NCBI GenBank assembly: GCA_963705515.1
Contig: CAVPJV010000008.1
Location: 992,001 to 1,056,000, forward strand
Direction: 5' to 3'
Length of the DNA stretch: 64,000 nt
Source: Gaiellasilicea sp963705515
GTDB taxonomy: Bacteria; Actinomycetota; Thermoleophilia; Gaiellales; Gaiellaceae
The stretch's first letter is position 1. The number at the start of each line of letters is the position of its first letter. A program made the translations under genes and the position numbers. Positions 24,246 to 33,187 of this stretch are shown in pieces. The notes beneath the pieces are model-generated. The model did not search any database and was not told the DNA's origin. It saw only the letters and a list, made by a program, of their open reading frames with translations.

Positions 24246-25481
24246 ATGGGTCTCGTCGTCCAGAAGTTCGGCGGCACGTCCGTCGAGGGGCCGGAGCGGC
24301 TGAAGGCGGTCGCCCTCCGGCTCGTTGCCGCCCGCGAGGCCGGCAACGACGTCGTCGGCGTGCTCTCGGCGATGGGAGGCTCGACCGACGAGCTCGTCGA
24401 GCTGGCCCACGAGATCTCACCCGCGCCGGACCCGCGGGAGCTCGACATGCTGCTCTCGGTCGGCGAGAGGATCTCGTGCGCGCTCGCCGCGATGGCGATC
24501 CACGACCTCGGCCACACGGCGATCTCGCTGACCGGCTCGCAGGCCGGTGTGGTCACCGACACCGAGCACACGCGCGCGAAGGTGCTCGAGATCCGGCCGG
24601 GACGCATCCGGCAAGCGCTCGAGCAGGACGCGATCGTGCTCGTCGCCGGCTTCCAGGGCGTCTCGACCGCGCACGAGGTGACGACGCTCGGCCGGGGAGG
24701 CTCCGACGCGACCGCCGTCGCGCTCGCGGCCGCGCTCGGGGCGGACACGTGCGAGATCTACACGGACGTCGAAGGTGTCTTCACGGCGGATCCCCGGGTC
24801 GTGCCGCAGGCGCGCAAGCTCGACGCCCTCTCGTACGAGGAGATGCTCGAGCTGTCCGCATCGGGCGCCAAGGTGCTGATGCTGCGCTCGATCGAGTTCG
24901 CCCGCAACCACGGAGTCCGCATCCATGTGCGCTCCTCGTTCTCCGAGAGCGAGGGAACCTGGATCGTCAGTCAGGAGGAGTTGATGGAGCAGCCGATCAT
25001 CTCGGGCATCGCCCACGACACGTCGGAGGCGGAGGTGACGATCCTCGGCGTCCCGGACCGGCCGGGGATCGCGGCCCGTGTTTTCCGCACCCTCGCCGAC
25101 GTGGGTGTGAACGTCGACATGATCGTCCAGAACGTCTCGGCCGAGGGGCACACGGACATCTCGTTCACGCTGCCGAAGTCCGAGATGCGGCGGGCCGAGG
25201 AGGTGCTCCGGCCGCTGGCCGACGAGATCGGCGCGCGCGGGCTCGCGCACGACCCGGAGATCGCGAAGATCTCGCTCGTCGGCGCCGGTATGCGTACGCA
25301 TCCCGGCGTGGCGGCGGACATGTTCGACGCCCTCGCCGAGGCGGGGATCAACATCGGCATCATCTCGACGTCGGCCGTGCGGATCTCGTGCGTCGTCCCC
25401 GCCGGCGAGGCAGAGCGTGCGGTGCAGGCCGTGCACGAGCGCTTCAAGCTGCACGAACCGGTGGTGTCGGCAGAGGTCTAG
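24246..25481 (+). CDS. lysC: aspartate kinase
   Basis: 411 residues, normal length. N-terminal kinase: VVQKFGGTSV, VVGVLSAMGGSTDEL, LLSVGERISCALAA, TTLGRGGSDATAVALAAALG and IYTDVEGVFTADPR. Two C-terminal ACT domains (about 270-330 and 345-400) start VTILGVPDRPGIAARVFRTL and ISLVGAGMRTHPGVAADMFD, binding lysine or threonine for feedback. First step of the aspartate family (Lys, Thr, Met, diaminopimelate). It is usually next to asd, which is not here. The 3' end overlaps convergent serS by 4 bases. Confidence 0.95.
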   Translation: MGLVVQKFGGTSVEGPERLKAVALRLVAAREAGNDVVGVLSAMGGSTDELVELAHEISPAPDPRELDMLLSVGERISCALAAMAIHDLGHTAISLTGSQAGVVTDTEHTRAKVLEIRPGRIRQALEQDAIVLVAGFQGVSTAHEVTTLGRGGSDATAVALAAALGADTCEIYTDVEGVFTADPRVVPQARKLDALSYEEMLELSASGAKVLMLRSIEFARNHGVRIHVRSSFSESEGTWIVSQEELMEQPIISGIAHDTSEAEVTILGVPDRPGIAARVFRTLADVGVNVDMIVQNVSAEGHTDISFTLPKSEMRRAEEVLRPLADEIGARGLAHDPEIAKISLVGAGMRTHPGVAADMFDALAEAGINIGIISTSAVRISCVVPAGEAERAVQAVHERFKLHEPVVSAEV

Positions 25482-26677
25482 CGCGTGACGCGCTCGGGGG
25501 CGCCGAACTCGCGCAGCGTGTCCGGCACCTCGCCCTGGAAGTTCTCCAGGATCGCGAGCAGCGCCCGGTCGGTGACCATCGTCCCGTTCAGCGTGTGCAG
25601 CGGCTCGATCCCGCTCTCGCCCCGGGCGCGGATGCCGAGCCGGCGCGACTGGAAGTCGGTCGTGTTCGAGCACGAGGTGATCTCGCGGTAGCGCTCCTGC
25701 GACGGGAACCAGGCCTCGATGTCGTACTTCTTCGCGGCCGAGGCCCCGAGATCGCCGGCGGCGACGTTGACGACGCGGTAGGGCAGGCCGAGCTTCTGCA
25801 CGAACGCCTCCTCGAGCGTCAGCATCCGCTCGTGCTCGGCCCACGACTCGGCCACCGTCGTGTAGACGAACATCTCCACCTTGTTGAACTGGTGGACGCG
25901 GAACATCCCGCGCGTGTCCTTTCCCGCCGCGCCCGCCTCGCGGCGGAAGTTGGTCGAGAAGCCGGCGTAGCGGAGCGGCAGCTCGTCGGCCGGGATGATC
26001 TCGCCCATGTGCAGGCCGGCGAGCGCGACCTCCGAGGTGCCGGTCAGGTAGAGGTCGTCGTCGGCGAGCGCGTAGATGTTCGAGCGCTCGGTCGGGAAGA
26101 AGCCGGTGCCCGTCATCGCCTCCTCGCGCACGAGCACGGGCGGGATCACGGGCGCGAAGCCGTTTTCAGCCAGATGCTGGAGGGCCGCGCGGTAGAGCGC
26201 GAACGCGAGCAGCGCGGTGTCTCCGATCAGATAGCCGAAGCGCGAGCCCGAGAGGCGCGCCGCGCGCTCCATGTCGAAGCGGCCGACCTCGGTGTGCTCC
26301 CGAGCCTCCGCGAGCGGCGGCGGCTCGCCCGACCGCGAGATCTCGACGGCGTCCTCCTCCTCGCTGCCGTCCGGAACGGACTCGTGGGGCGGGTTCGGCA
26401 CCTGGGCGAGCAGCTCGTCGCGCGCCGCCTCGGCGGCGGCGTACTCCTCCTCGGCCGCGCGCAGCTGCTCCTTCACCTGCTGCAGCTCGGCGAGCTGCTC
26501 CGGCGAGGGCTTGCCCTTCAGCTTCGTCTTCCCGCGCAGCTCGTCGATCGTCGGCACGAGCGCGCGCCAGCGCTCGTCGGCCTCCAGCAGCGCGTCGAAC
26601 GCGTCACCGGCGCCCTTCCGCGCCAGCGCCGCGCGGTAGGCGTCCGGATCGTTGCGGGCGGCCTTGAGGTCGATCAT
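25478..26677 (-). CDS. serS: seryl-tRNA synthetase
   Basis: 399 residues. The N-terminal coiled-coil arm that grips the long variable arm of tRNA-Ser spans about residues 30-105 (GKTKLKGKPSPEQLAELQQV onward). The class II catalytic core follows: motif 1 around HLAENGFAPVIPPVLV, motif 2 in STNFRREAGAAGKDTRGMFR, and motif 3 with GESGIEPLHTLNGTMVTDRA. It charges all serine tRNAs, four of which lie in this window. Last gene of the operon 29241-25478; its start overlaps the HAD gene by 4 bases. Confidence 0.96.
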   Translation of the reverse strand: MIDLKAARNDPDAYRAALARKGAGDAFDALLEADERWRALVPTIDELRGKTKLKGKPSPEQLAELQQVKEQLRAAEEEYAAAEAARDELLAQVPNPPHESVPDGSEEEDAVEISRSGEPPPLAEAREHTEVGRFDMERAARLSGSRFGYLIGDTALLAFALYRAALQHLAENGFAPVIPPVLVREEAMTGTGFFPTERSNIYALADDDLYLTGTSEVALAGLHMGEIIPADELPLRYAGFSTNFRREAGAAGKDTRGMFRVHQFNKVEMFVYTTVAESWAEHERMLTLEEAFVQKLGLPYRVVNVAAGDLGASAAKKYDIEAWFPSQERYREITSCSNTTDFQSRRLGIRARGESGIEPLHTLNGTMVTDRALLAILENFQGEVPDTLREFGAPERVTR

Positions 26678-27502
26678 GGCGTCAAGTCTAGGAGGGCCTC
26701 GATCACCTGGGCGACGCCCTCTTCCTCGGCGGACGGGCAGATCCAGTCGGCACGGGCCTTCAGTCCGTCGTTCGCATTCTCGACCGCGATGCCGAAGCCG
26801 ACCCAGTCGAGCAGCTCGAGATCGTTCTCGCCGTCGCCGAACGAGACCGTCTGCTCGGCGGTGAACCCGAGCTGCTCGGCCACGAAGGCGAGCCCGCTCC
26901 CCTTCGAGATCGCGGGGCTGGCCAGCTCGAGGAAGTACGGCAGCGACTTGGCGATGTAGAGGCGGCCGCCGAACTGCTCAGTGAGCCGTGGCCTGAGCCC
27001 GTCGAGGCGGTCGGGATCGTCGACGACGACGAGCTTCGTGGGCGGCCGCTCGATCCAGCCGAGCAGGTCCCCGACCTCGTGCAGCGGGATGCTCTGGAAG
27101 TCGGCGTAGGTAGCGGGAGTGCTCGGTGATTGCGGCGACGTAGAGGTCGTCGTCGACGTAGCAGTTGAGCGCGAAGCCCTCGGCCTCGACGGCCGCGATC
27201 GCCTCGCGCGCGAGCTCGAGCGGGATCGGCTCGTGCAGCAGCCACTCGCCCGTGACGGGGTCGACGACGGCGGCGCCCTGGTAGCAGACGAGCGGCGCGT
27301 CGATCCCGGCCGCCTCGGCATAGGGGCGCACCGAGCGGTACATGCGGCCCGTCGCGATGACGACGTGGATCCCGGCGGCGCGGGCGGCTCGGAGCGCCGC
27401 GGTCGTCCGCGGCCGCAGGACGCCGTCCTGCCACGTCAGCGTCCGGTCGAGGTCGCACGCGATCGCGGCGACGTCGCGCGGGAAGCCGTCGGGGAGCGTC
27501 AG
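26674..27502 (-). CDS. HAD-family (Cof-type) phosphatase, frameshifted
   Basis: The N-terminal part reads in one frame: AAIACDLDRTLTWQDGVLRP (motif I), GIHVVIATGRMYRSV (motif II) and APLVCYQGAAVVDP, ending near FALNCYVDDDLYVAAITEHS. A one-base slip near 27113 moves it to the frame that holds the C2 cap, PYFLELASPAISKGSGLAFV (motif III Lys) and SFGDGENDLELLDWVG (motif IV) to 26674. The joined protein would be about 275 residues, normal for Cof enzymes. The start is probably a CTG whose bases overlap the stop of the cytochrome gene (CTGA), as no ATG fits. Substrate unknown. Confidence 0.8.
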
Positions 27503-27891
27503 TGCGTCGACTCGGAGACGTACGCGGCGACGTCGGCCATTTCCTGCTCGCTCAGGCTGTCCGCGAACGAGGGCATCGCGCCCTGGCCGTTGGTGACACG
27601 CTCGATCACGAGCGAGGGCTCGGGCTGCGCCTGGTCGAGGTTGGGGCCGACGCTGCCCGACGAGCCGGCCGCCTCGAGTGTGTGACAGCCGCCGCAGCCC
27701 GCCGAGGCGAACACCTTCGCGCCGTTCGAGGCATCGCCCTCGAGCGTCGACGTCGGCTGCTCGGCGGTCGTCGCCTCGGGCAGCGTCCCGACGATCGTCT
27801 CGGGCGTGGGGCTGACCTCCTCGCCGCCGCCGCACCCCGCGAGGCCGGCCGAGAAGGCGAAGATCGTGAGCAGAACGGCCGCGCGACGCAT
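27499..27891 (-). CDS. c-type cytochrome lipoprotein
   Basis: 130 residues from the ATG at 27891. MRRAAVLLTIFAFSAGLAGC is a lipoprotein signal with lipobox LAGC, then an acidic Thr-rich linker and a single haem motif CGGCH (about 66-70) with a Met in AMPSFAD as sixth ligand. It is a paralogue of the cytochrome at 11-379. There is no stop codon between this and the membrane protein upstream, but the lipoprotein signal in mid-frame argues for a separate start here. The stop overlaps the HAD gene. Confidence 0.85.
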   Translation of the reverse strand: MRRAAVLLTIFAFSAGLAGCGGGEEVSPTPETIVGTLPEATTAEQPTSTLEGDASNGAKVFASAGCGGCHTLEAAGSSGSVGPNLDQAQPEPSLVIERVTNGQGAMPSFADSLSEQEMADVAAYVSESTH

Positions 27892-29241
27892 CGCTTCAGA
27901 GCTTAACCAGCCGTGCTCGGGTGTGTAGCGGGCAAGCGCGATCGCGATCGCGGCCCCCATCCCGAGCACGTCGCCGGGGGTGTCGTTGACGACGAGCGAG
28001 ACGGCGATCCCGACGAGGAAGGCGTCGAGCACCGGGCTCCGGCGTGCGCGCAGCGCCACAGCGACCAGGATCGCGAGCGATCCGAGCACCACGACCGTGG
28101 CGCCGACGCTCGCCGCGGTGCGGCGCACGGAGAGCTCGATCCGGTCGGCGATGTCGCCGGCGAGCGCGACCGGGCCGTCGCCGACGGCGTCGGTGACGTG
28201 GCTCGAGCCTCCGGTCGCCGCATCGAGGCCGAGCAGCACGAGCGCGAGGGCGATCGCGCCCGCCGCGACGAGCCCGGCGAGCCGCCAGGTCAGCCGCTCG
28301 CCGCGCAATCGCAGCCAGAGGATTAGGTAGGCGACGGCGAGGACGACGATGCCGCCGCCGTCGGCGCCGAAGCGGTTCCCGCCGATGGTGACGAAGGCGA
28401 GCCCCACGACGAGCAGTCCAGCGCGGCCGAGCAGCGCCGCCCCGAGGAGGGCCGGCGCGAGCAGCATCGTCTCGAGCAGGTTGTTGATCCCGTAGAAGCG
28501 GCCCGACTGCGAGGGGCCGAACGGCGAGAGCGCCACCGTCTCCGCATCGAGCCCCATCGAGACGAGGTAGGCGAGGAGGATCGCCGCGCAGGCCCAGCCG
28601 AGCGGGAGCAGCAGCACGGCGACGCCCGCCGCGATGGCCAGCAACGGGCTCAGCCAGAGATTGAGAGCCAGCGCGACGAGGAGCGCGCGCAGCGCGTACT
28701 TCGGTCTGATCATCGCGAGCGCGATCAGGAGCGCGGCGAGGGCGATCGTCAGGGGCAGCCGCCAGTCGGAGTTGCGCTCGATGCGCCGGTCGAGCTCTTC
28801 GAGCGCCTGCGCCGGATCGTCGTCCGGCACGACGCGGAGTCGACCGGTCGCGACGTCGGTGACGGAGACGAGGCCGTCGATCCGGGTGGAGTCCGACGTG
28901 AGCAGACCGCGCTTCCCGAGGAGTGCGATCGGGTAGCGGACGTCGTTGTCGGTCCGGCCGGGGGGCGGCAGCGAGACGAGGATCTCAGGCCCGCCCGGCG
29001 CCCCGAGCTCGATCCGGTTCTCGCCCGGGGCGATCCCTCCGAGCAGCCCGTGCTCGAGCTTGCCCCGCAGGAGCGCGGCCAGCGCCGCCTCCCGCGTCAC
29101 CGTCGGCCCTGCCCCCGGGACGAGCAGCCCGACCGCCGCCCGGTCGGCGTAGTCAGCCGGATCGAACGGCGCCACGACGCGAACGCCGGCCTGCGCTGGC
29201 GCGGCCGCGAGCAGGGCCAGGACGACGAGGGCCACGCGCAT
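27892..29241 (-). CDS. polytopic membrane protein, unrecognised, no stop before the cytochrome
   Basis: About 450 residues: a signal-like start (MRVALVVLALLAAAPAQAGV), an exported domain to about residue 155, then about ten membrane segments. Distinctive polar motifs lie between segments: SPFGPSQSGRFYGINNLLET, GGNRFGADGGGIVVL and VNDTPGDVLGMGA, which look like a conserved intramembrane site. I do not recognise the family. The frame runs into the cytochrome at 27891 without a stop (HGWLSSEAM), so it is either a true fusion or an indel has removed a stop; TAA and TGA lie in other frames within 15 bases. Confidence 0.7.
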
Positions 29242-29274
29242 CGAGCGATTCTCGCCGTTTGGGAGGATCACGGG

Positions 29275-29775
29275 ATGACGGTCACCGACGCGCTGCCGGT
29301 CTACCACCACCGCGAGCACCACTCGATCTGGATCGACGCCCCGCCGGACGTCGCGCTCGCGGCCGCGAGAGAGACACGGCCCGAGGACGTTCCGCTGGTG
29401 TCGATGCTCTTCCGCCTCCGTGGGCTGCGGTCGGGTCGCGACACGCCGATCTGGGCGTCGATGCGCGCCCGCGGCTTCCGGCCCCACGATCCGGAGACGC
29501 TGACGCTGATCGGACGGCCCTGGACGCCGGGCGGCAGCCTTCGGGCCGGTGAGGACTTTCTCAGCTTCAGCGAGCCGGGCTACGCGAAGATGGCGATGGA
29601 TCTCCGCTCGCTCTCGGACGGCGAGGGCGCGCGGCTGGAGACGGAGACGCGCGTCTTCCTCACCGACGCCGCGGCGCGGCGTCGCTTCGGCGCCTACTGG
29701 GTCGTGGTCAGGCCCTTCAGCGGCCTGATTCGACGCCGCTGGCTCCGCGCCGCGAAGCAGCGTGCCGAGCGCTGA
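29275..29775 (+). CDS. SRPBCC-like hypothetical protein
   Basis: 166 residues from the ATG at 29275, after GGGAGGATCACGG. HHSIWIDAPPDVALAAARET near the start, a middle part GGSLRAGEDFLSFSEPGYAK, and MDLRSLSDGEGARLETETRV before a basic C-terminal helix (RPFSGLIRRRWLRAAKQRAE) recall small ligand-binding START-like domains. No catalytic motif. It is divergent from the membrane-protein operon and followed by the sigma factor gene after 38 bases. Confidence 0.7.
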   Translation: MTVTDALPVYHHREHHSIWIDAPPDVALAAARETRPEDVPLVSMLFRLRGLRSGRDTPIWASMRARGFRPHDPETLTLIGRPWTPGGSLRAGEDFLSFSEPGYAKMAMDLRSLSDGEGARLETETRVFLTDAAARRRFGAYWVVVRPFSGLIRRRWLRAAKQRAER

Positions 29776-29813
29776 CGCGCATCCTTTCCGGCGCTTCGGC
29801 CGTTGTGCTGACG

Positions 29814-30951
29814 ATGGCCACGAGTCGAGCCAGTCCCGCGCGTGCCGCCGTAGACCTCACGTTCGAAGAGCTCTATCGGGGGCATCGCGCCGACGTCTAC
29901 CGGGCGGCTTTGCGCGAGCTCGGGAACGCGCACGACGCCGAGGACGTGACGCAGGCCGCGTTCGTCGACGCCTACCGCGCGGTGCTGCGTGGCACGCAGG
30001 CCCAGTCGCCCCGCGCCTGGCTGCTCGCAATCTCCGAGAACGTGCGTCGACGCCGGCTTCCGCACCGCTCAGCGCCGACCGCGCGAGGAGCTCGTCGAGG
30101 ACGCCGACTTCCCGCTCACCGGCGACCTGCCGCACGAGCAGTCCCGCGCATTCGCCGAGGCGCTCGCAGCCCTGCCGTCGGAGCAGCGACGCGTCTTCGT
30201 GCTCCGCGAGATCGTCGGGCTCTCCTACGTCGAGATCGCCGAAGAGGTCGACTCGACCGTCGCTTCGATCCAGATGCTGCTCTTCCGGGCGCGCCGTTCG
30301 CTGCGCGACCAGCTCGACCCGCCGACCGTGTTGCGTCGACCGATCTTCCTGCCGCCGCTGCCCGGCTGGCTCGTCGGGCTCTGGTCGCGGATCGAGGTCG
30401 CGACCCTGACCCCGCGCGCCGCCGGCGCGCTCGGCGCCACGGTGCTCACGGTCGCCGGCGCGAGTGTCGCAGTGCCGGTGCCGCAGGCCGTCGTGCCGAG
30501 CGGCGCAGCCGTGGCCGAGCCTGCGGCCGCTCCTGCCGTCGCGAAGCCGAAAGTCGGCGCGCCGAGGAAGTCGCGCGTCCGAGTCGGTGGCGTCGGGCCG
30601 ACGACGACGCGCCCCGCGCGGCATTCGCGTCCAGCCTCAACGCCTGCGCCCGCCGCGGTGCCCGATCCTGCACCGCCCAAGCCGGACGTCGTGGCGACCG
30701 CGGCGACGCCGCACGCCGTGCCGGCGCTCGAGTCGACGGGCGTGGCGGCAACGGTCGTGGACGACGTGCTCGAGGTGCCATCGGAGCTGCCGCTGCCTCC
30801 GGTCGCGCTCCCTCCGCTCCTCCCGGTGCCACTGCCGCCGGTGCCGGATGTGATCGAGGCCGCGACCGGCGCGGCGGGCGCCGCTGGGGCGAGCGCACCG
30901 CCGTTGCCGGTTCCTGCGGTACCCCTTCCGACGCTGCCGCACGCGCCCTAG
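29814..30951 (+). CDS. ECF-type sigma factor with membrane segment and exported tail, frameshifted
   Basis: Region 2 (FEELYRGHRADVYRAALREL, then NAHDAEDVTQAAFVDAYRAV) lies in one frame; after one extra base near 30057 the other frame carries region 4 (LPSEQRRVFVLREIVGLSYV, EIAEEVDSTVASIQMLLFRA). Past residue 180 come a hydrophobic stretch (AGALGATVLTVAGASVAVPV) and about 160 residues rich in Pro, Ala and Val that would sit outside the membrane. Total about 378 residues when joined. ECF factors with such a C-terminal membrane extension may sense the envelope directly without a separate anti-sigma factor. None is found beside it. Confidence 0.8.
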
Positions 30952-31051
30952 GAAGAGGCCCAGGCGCGTGCGGCTCTCTCGAGCGCGCGCACCCACTGAG
31001 AGAAGAGGCTTCGCCGGCCGCGATCCTTTCTCGCGGTGTTACGGTCTCGCC

Positions 31052-31720
31052 GTGCTGATCGAGCGGAGCATGCATCCCGACTGGCTCTCGAACGCGTACC
31101 TGCTCGCGGACGAGCCCGGCGGGACGGCGGTGTTCATCGACAGCGGCGCGCCGCTCGAGCCGCTGTTCGAGATCGTCGAGCGCGAGCGCCTGAACGTGAC
31201 GCACCTGCTGACGACGCACTCGCACCCCGATCACGTCGCGGGCGACGCAGAGCTCGTCGAGCGCTACGGCGTCGAGATCGTCAAAGGCCCGCTCGAAACG
31301 GGGGGTCTCACGATCGAGGCCCTGGAGACTCCGGGACATGCGTCCGACCACCTCACCTTCGTCGCGAACGAGACCGTCGCCTTCACGGCCGACATCCTCT
31401 TCAAGGACGCGGTCGGCGGCGGGCCGGACGCGGTTCCGATCCGTGCGTCCGTGATGGACACGCTGATGACGCTGCCCCACGAGGTGCGCGTCCTGCCCGG
31501 GCACACGGACGAGACGACGATCGGCCGCGAGTGGGAGGAGAACCCGTTCATCCGCTACTGGCGCGGTGACGCGGCGTCGATCGACGAGCCGGTACGCGTC
31601 GGCGGCGAGGACGCGACGCTCGTCGTCTGGTCGCCCGACTACGACGGCAAGGGCAAGGCGCTGGTGCGCTTCGGCGACGGCCGCGAGGCGATCATCGGCG
31701 GCTCACGGGTGGAGCGATGA
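31052..31720 (+). CDS. metallo-beta-lactamase fold hydrolase
   Basis: 222 residues from the GTG at 31052. The metal motif THSHPDH is at residues 55-61, with later ligands in ETPGHASDH, FTADILFKDAVGG and RVLPGHTDETTIG. This arrangement is glyoxalase II-like. The C-terminal 45 residues form a small extra domain (TLVVWSPDYDGKGKALVRFG) of unknown role. It overlaps the O-methyltransferase downstream by 4 bases. A thioester hydrolase is likely, with substrate unknown. Confidence 0.9.
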   Translation: MLIERSMHPDWLSNAYLLADEPGGTAVFIDSGAPLEPLFEIVERERLNVTHLLTTHSHPDHVAGDAELVERYGVEIVKGPLETGGLTIEALETPGHASDHLTFVANETVAFTADILFKDAVGGGPDAVPIRASVMDTLMTLPHEVRVLPGHTDETTIGREWEENPFIRYWRGDAASIDEPVRVGGEDATLVVWSPDYDGKGKALVRFGDGREAIIGGSRVER

Positions 31721-32352
31721 GCTTCATCGTCGATGAGAAGCTGGAGGAGTACGCCGAGCGGCACACGACCGCGCCCGACCCGCTGCTGGCCGAGCTGGCC
31801 GCCGAGACGAAGGCGACGATGTCGGCGCCGCAGATGCTGACCGGGCCGATCGAGGGCCGCTTCCTCGAGCTCCTCGTCGCCGGCATCGGGGCGAAGCGGG
31901 TGCTCGAGATCGGCACCTTCACCGGCTACTCGGCGCTCTCGATGGCGGCGGCACTGCCGGCGGACGGACACATCGACACGCTCGACGTCGAGCCGAAGCA
32001 CGCCGAGGTCGCCCAGCGCTACTTCGACCGTAGCCCGGACGGCGGCAAGGTCACGCTCCACCTCGGCCCGGCGCTGGAGACGATCGGACAGCTCGAGGGC
32101 GAGTTCGACTTCGTCTTCATCGACGCGGACAAGGAGAGCTACGACGCCTACTTCGAGGCGGTGCTGCCGCGGCTGTCGGAGCACGGCCTGATCGCGATCG
32201 ACAACACGCTCTGGAGCGGGCGCGTGCTCGATCCGCCCGACGAGACGACGAGGCTGATCGCGGCGCTGAACGACAAGCTCGCCGCCGACGACCGCGTCGT
32301 CGCCGTCCAGCTGACGGTGCGCGACGGCGTCACCCTCGTCCGCCGCCGCTGA
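31717..32352 (+). CDS. class I SAM-dependent O-methyltransferase
   Basis: 211 residues, the catechol/caffeoyl-CoA OMT family. SAM motif VLEIGTFTGYSALSMA at about 62-77, the acidic motif TLDVEPKHAEVAQRY, and the metal-binding FDFVFIDADKESYDAYFEAV, with IAIDNTLWSGRVLDP. It methylates a vicinal hydroxyl with Mg or another divalent metal. Coupled by a 4-base overlap to the metallo-hydrolase. Confidence 0.93.
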   Translation: MSFIVDEKLEEYAERHTTAPDPLLAELAAETKATMSAPQMLTGPIEGRFLELLVAGIGAKRVLEIGTFTGYSALSMAAALPADGHIDTLDVEPKHAEVAQRYFDRSPDGGKVTLHLGPALETIGQLEGEFDFVFIDADKESYDAYFEAVLPRLSEHGLIAIDNTLWSGRVLDPPDETTRLIAALNDKLAADDRVVAVQLTVRDGVTLVRRR

Positions 32353-32370
32353 GCCCTGTCCTTCGCGGCC

Positions 32371-32491
32371 ATGTCCGGGGTCAGACCCCGTCGTGTCTGA
32401 AACGGACGAGCTCGCCACTGTTCAAGCGGTTGCAGGCGCACCGCGGCGGGCACGAAGGGACATGTCCGGGGTCAGACCCCGTCATGTCCGA
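32371..32491. repeat. pair of 30-bp palindromic repeats upstream of nucS
   Basis: Two 30-base units at 32371-32400 and 32462-32491 share ATGTCCGGGGTCAGACCCCG exactly and differ at two positions near their ends. Each contains the palindrome GGGGTC-A-GACCCC flanked by TGTC. They lie in the 163-bp gap between the methyltransferase and nucS. They resemble interspersed REP-like elements more than a regulatory site. Confidence 0.75.
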
Positions 32492-32515
32492 AAGGGCCAG
32501 TAGGTTGAGCGGCCC

Positions 32516-33187
32516 ATGCGCCTGCTCGTCGCCCGCTGCGAGGTCACCTACACCGGCCGCCTCGACGCCTTCTTGCCGGAGGCTGTGCGGCTGCTGATGA
32601 TCAAGTCCGACGGCTCGGTGCTCGTCCACGCCGACAGCGGCGGCTACCGCCCGAGCAACTGGATGACGCCGCCGACCGTGATCGAGGAGTCGGACGAGCT
32701 GATCGTCGTCCGCAAGCGCGCCGGGAAGACGGAGGACCGGCTCGAGATCCGGATCGCCGAGGTCCTCTCGGACCAGGAGCACGAGATGGACGAGGTCGCC
32801 GGGCTCGAGAAGGACGGGGTCGAGAAGCACCTGCAGGAGGCTCTCGCCGCCGCGCCCGAGTGGCTCGAGGCCGAGCTCCGGCTCGACCGGCGCGAGTGGA
32901 TGACCGAGATCGGCCCCGTCGACCTGATGTGCCGCGACTGCGACGACGGCTGGGTCGCGGTCGAGATCAAGCGGGTGGGGACGATCGAGGCGGTCGAGCA
33001 GCTGACCCGCTATCTCGGCTTCATCCGCGCCGATCCGGCCAAGGCGGGCTGCCGCGGCATCCTGGCGGCGCAGTCGTTCAAGCCGCAGGCGGTGACGCTC
33101 GCCGAGTCGCGCGGGCTCGCCTGCGTCGAGGTCGACCTGGCCGTGCTGCGAGGCGAGCGCGAGCCCGAGCTGACGCTCTTCGGCTAG
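32516..33187 (+). CDS. nucS: mismatch endonuclease NucS/EndoMS
   Basis: 223 residues. The N-terminal beta domain binds DNA (ARCEVTYTGRLDAFLPEAVR, VLVHADSGGYRPSNWM). The C-terminal nuclease has the RecB-like core IGPVDLMCRDCDDGWVAVEI with the catalytic Asp and the E-x-K pair, then GTIEAVEQLTRYL. The last residues PELTLFG fit the sliding-clamp-binding tail of the actinobacterial enzyme. It replaces MutS/MutL in mismatch repair in actinobacteria and archaea. Its stop overlaps the convergent bicupin by 4 bases. Confidence 0.94.
   Translation: MRLLVARCEVTYTGRLDAFLPEAVRLLMIKSDGSVLVHADSGGYRPSNWMTPPTVIEESDELIVVRKRAGKTEDRLEIRIAEVLSDQEHEMDEVAGLEKDGVEKHLQEALAAAPEWLEAELRLDRREWMTEIGPVDLMCRDCDDGWVAVEIKRVGTIEAVEQLTRYLGFIRADPAKAGCRGILAAQSFKPQAVTLAESRGLACVEVDLAVLRGEREPELTLFG

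Noticed and set aside
26678..26700. A T-box leader for serS
   Set aside because: serS starts inside the previous gene of its operon with a 4-base overlap, so there is no leader.
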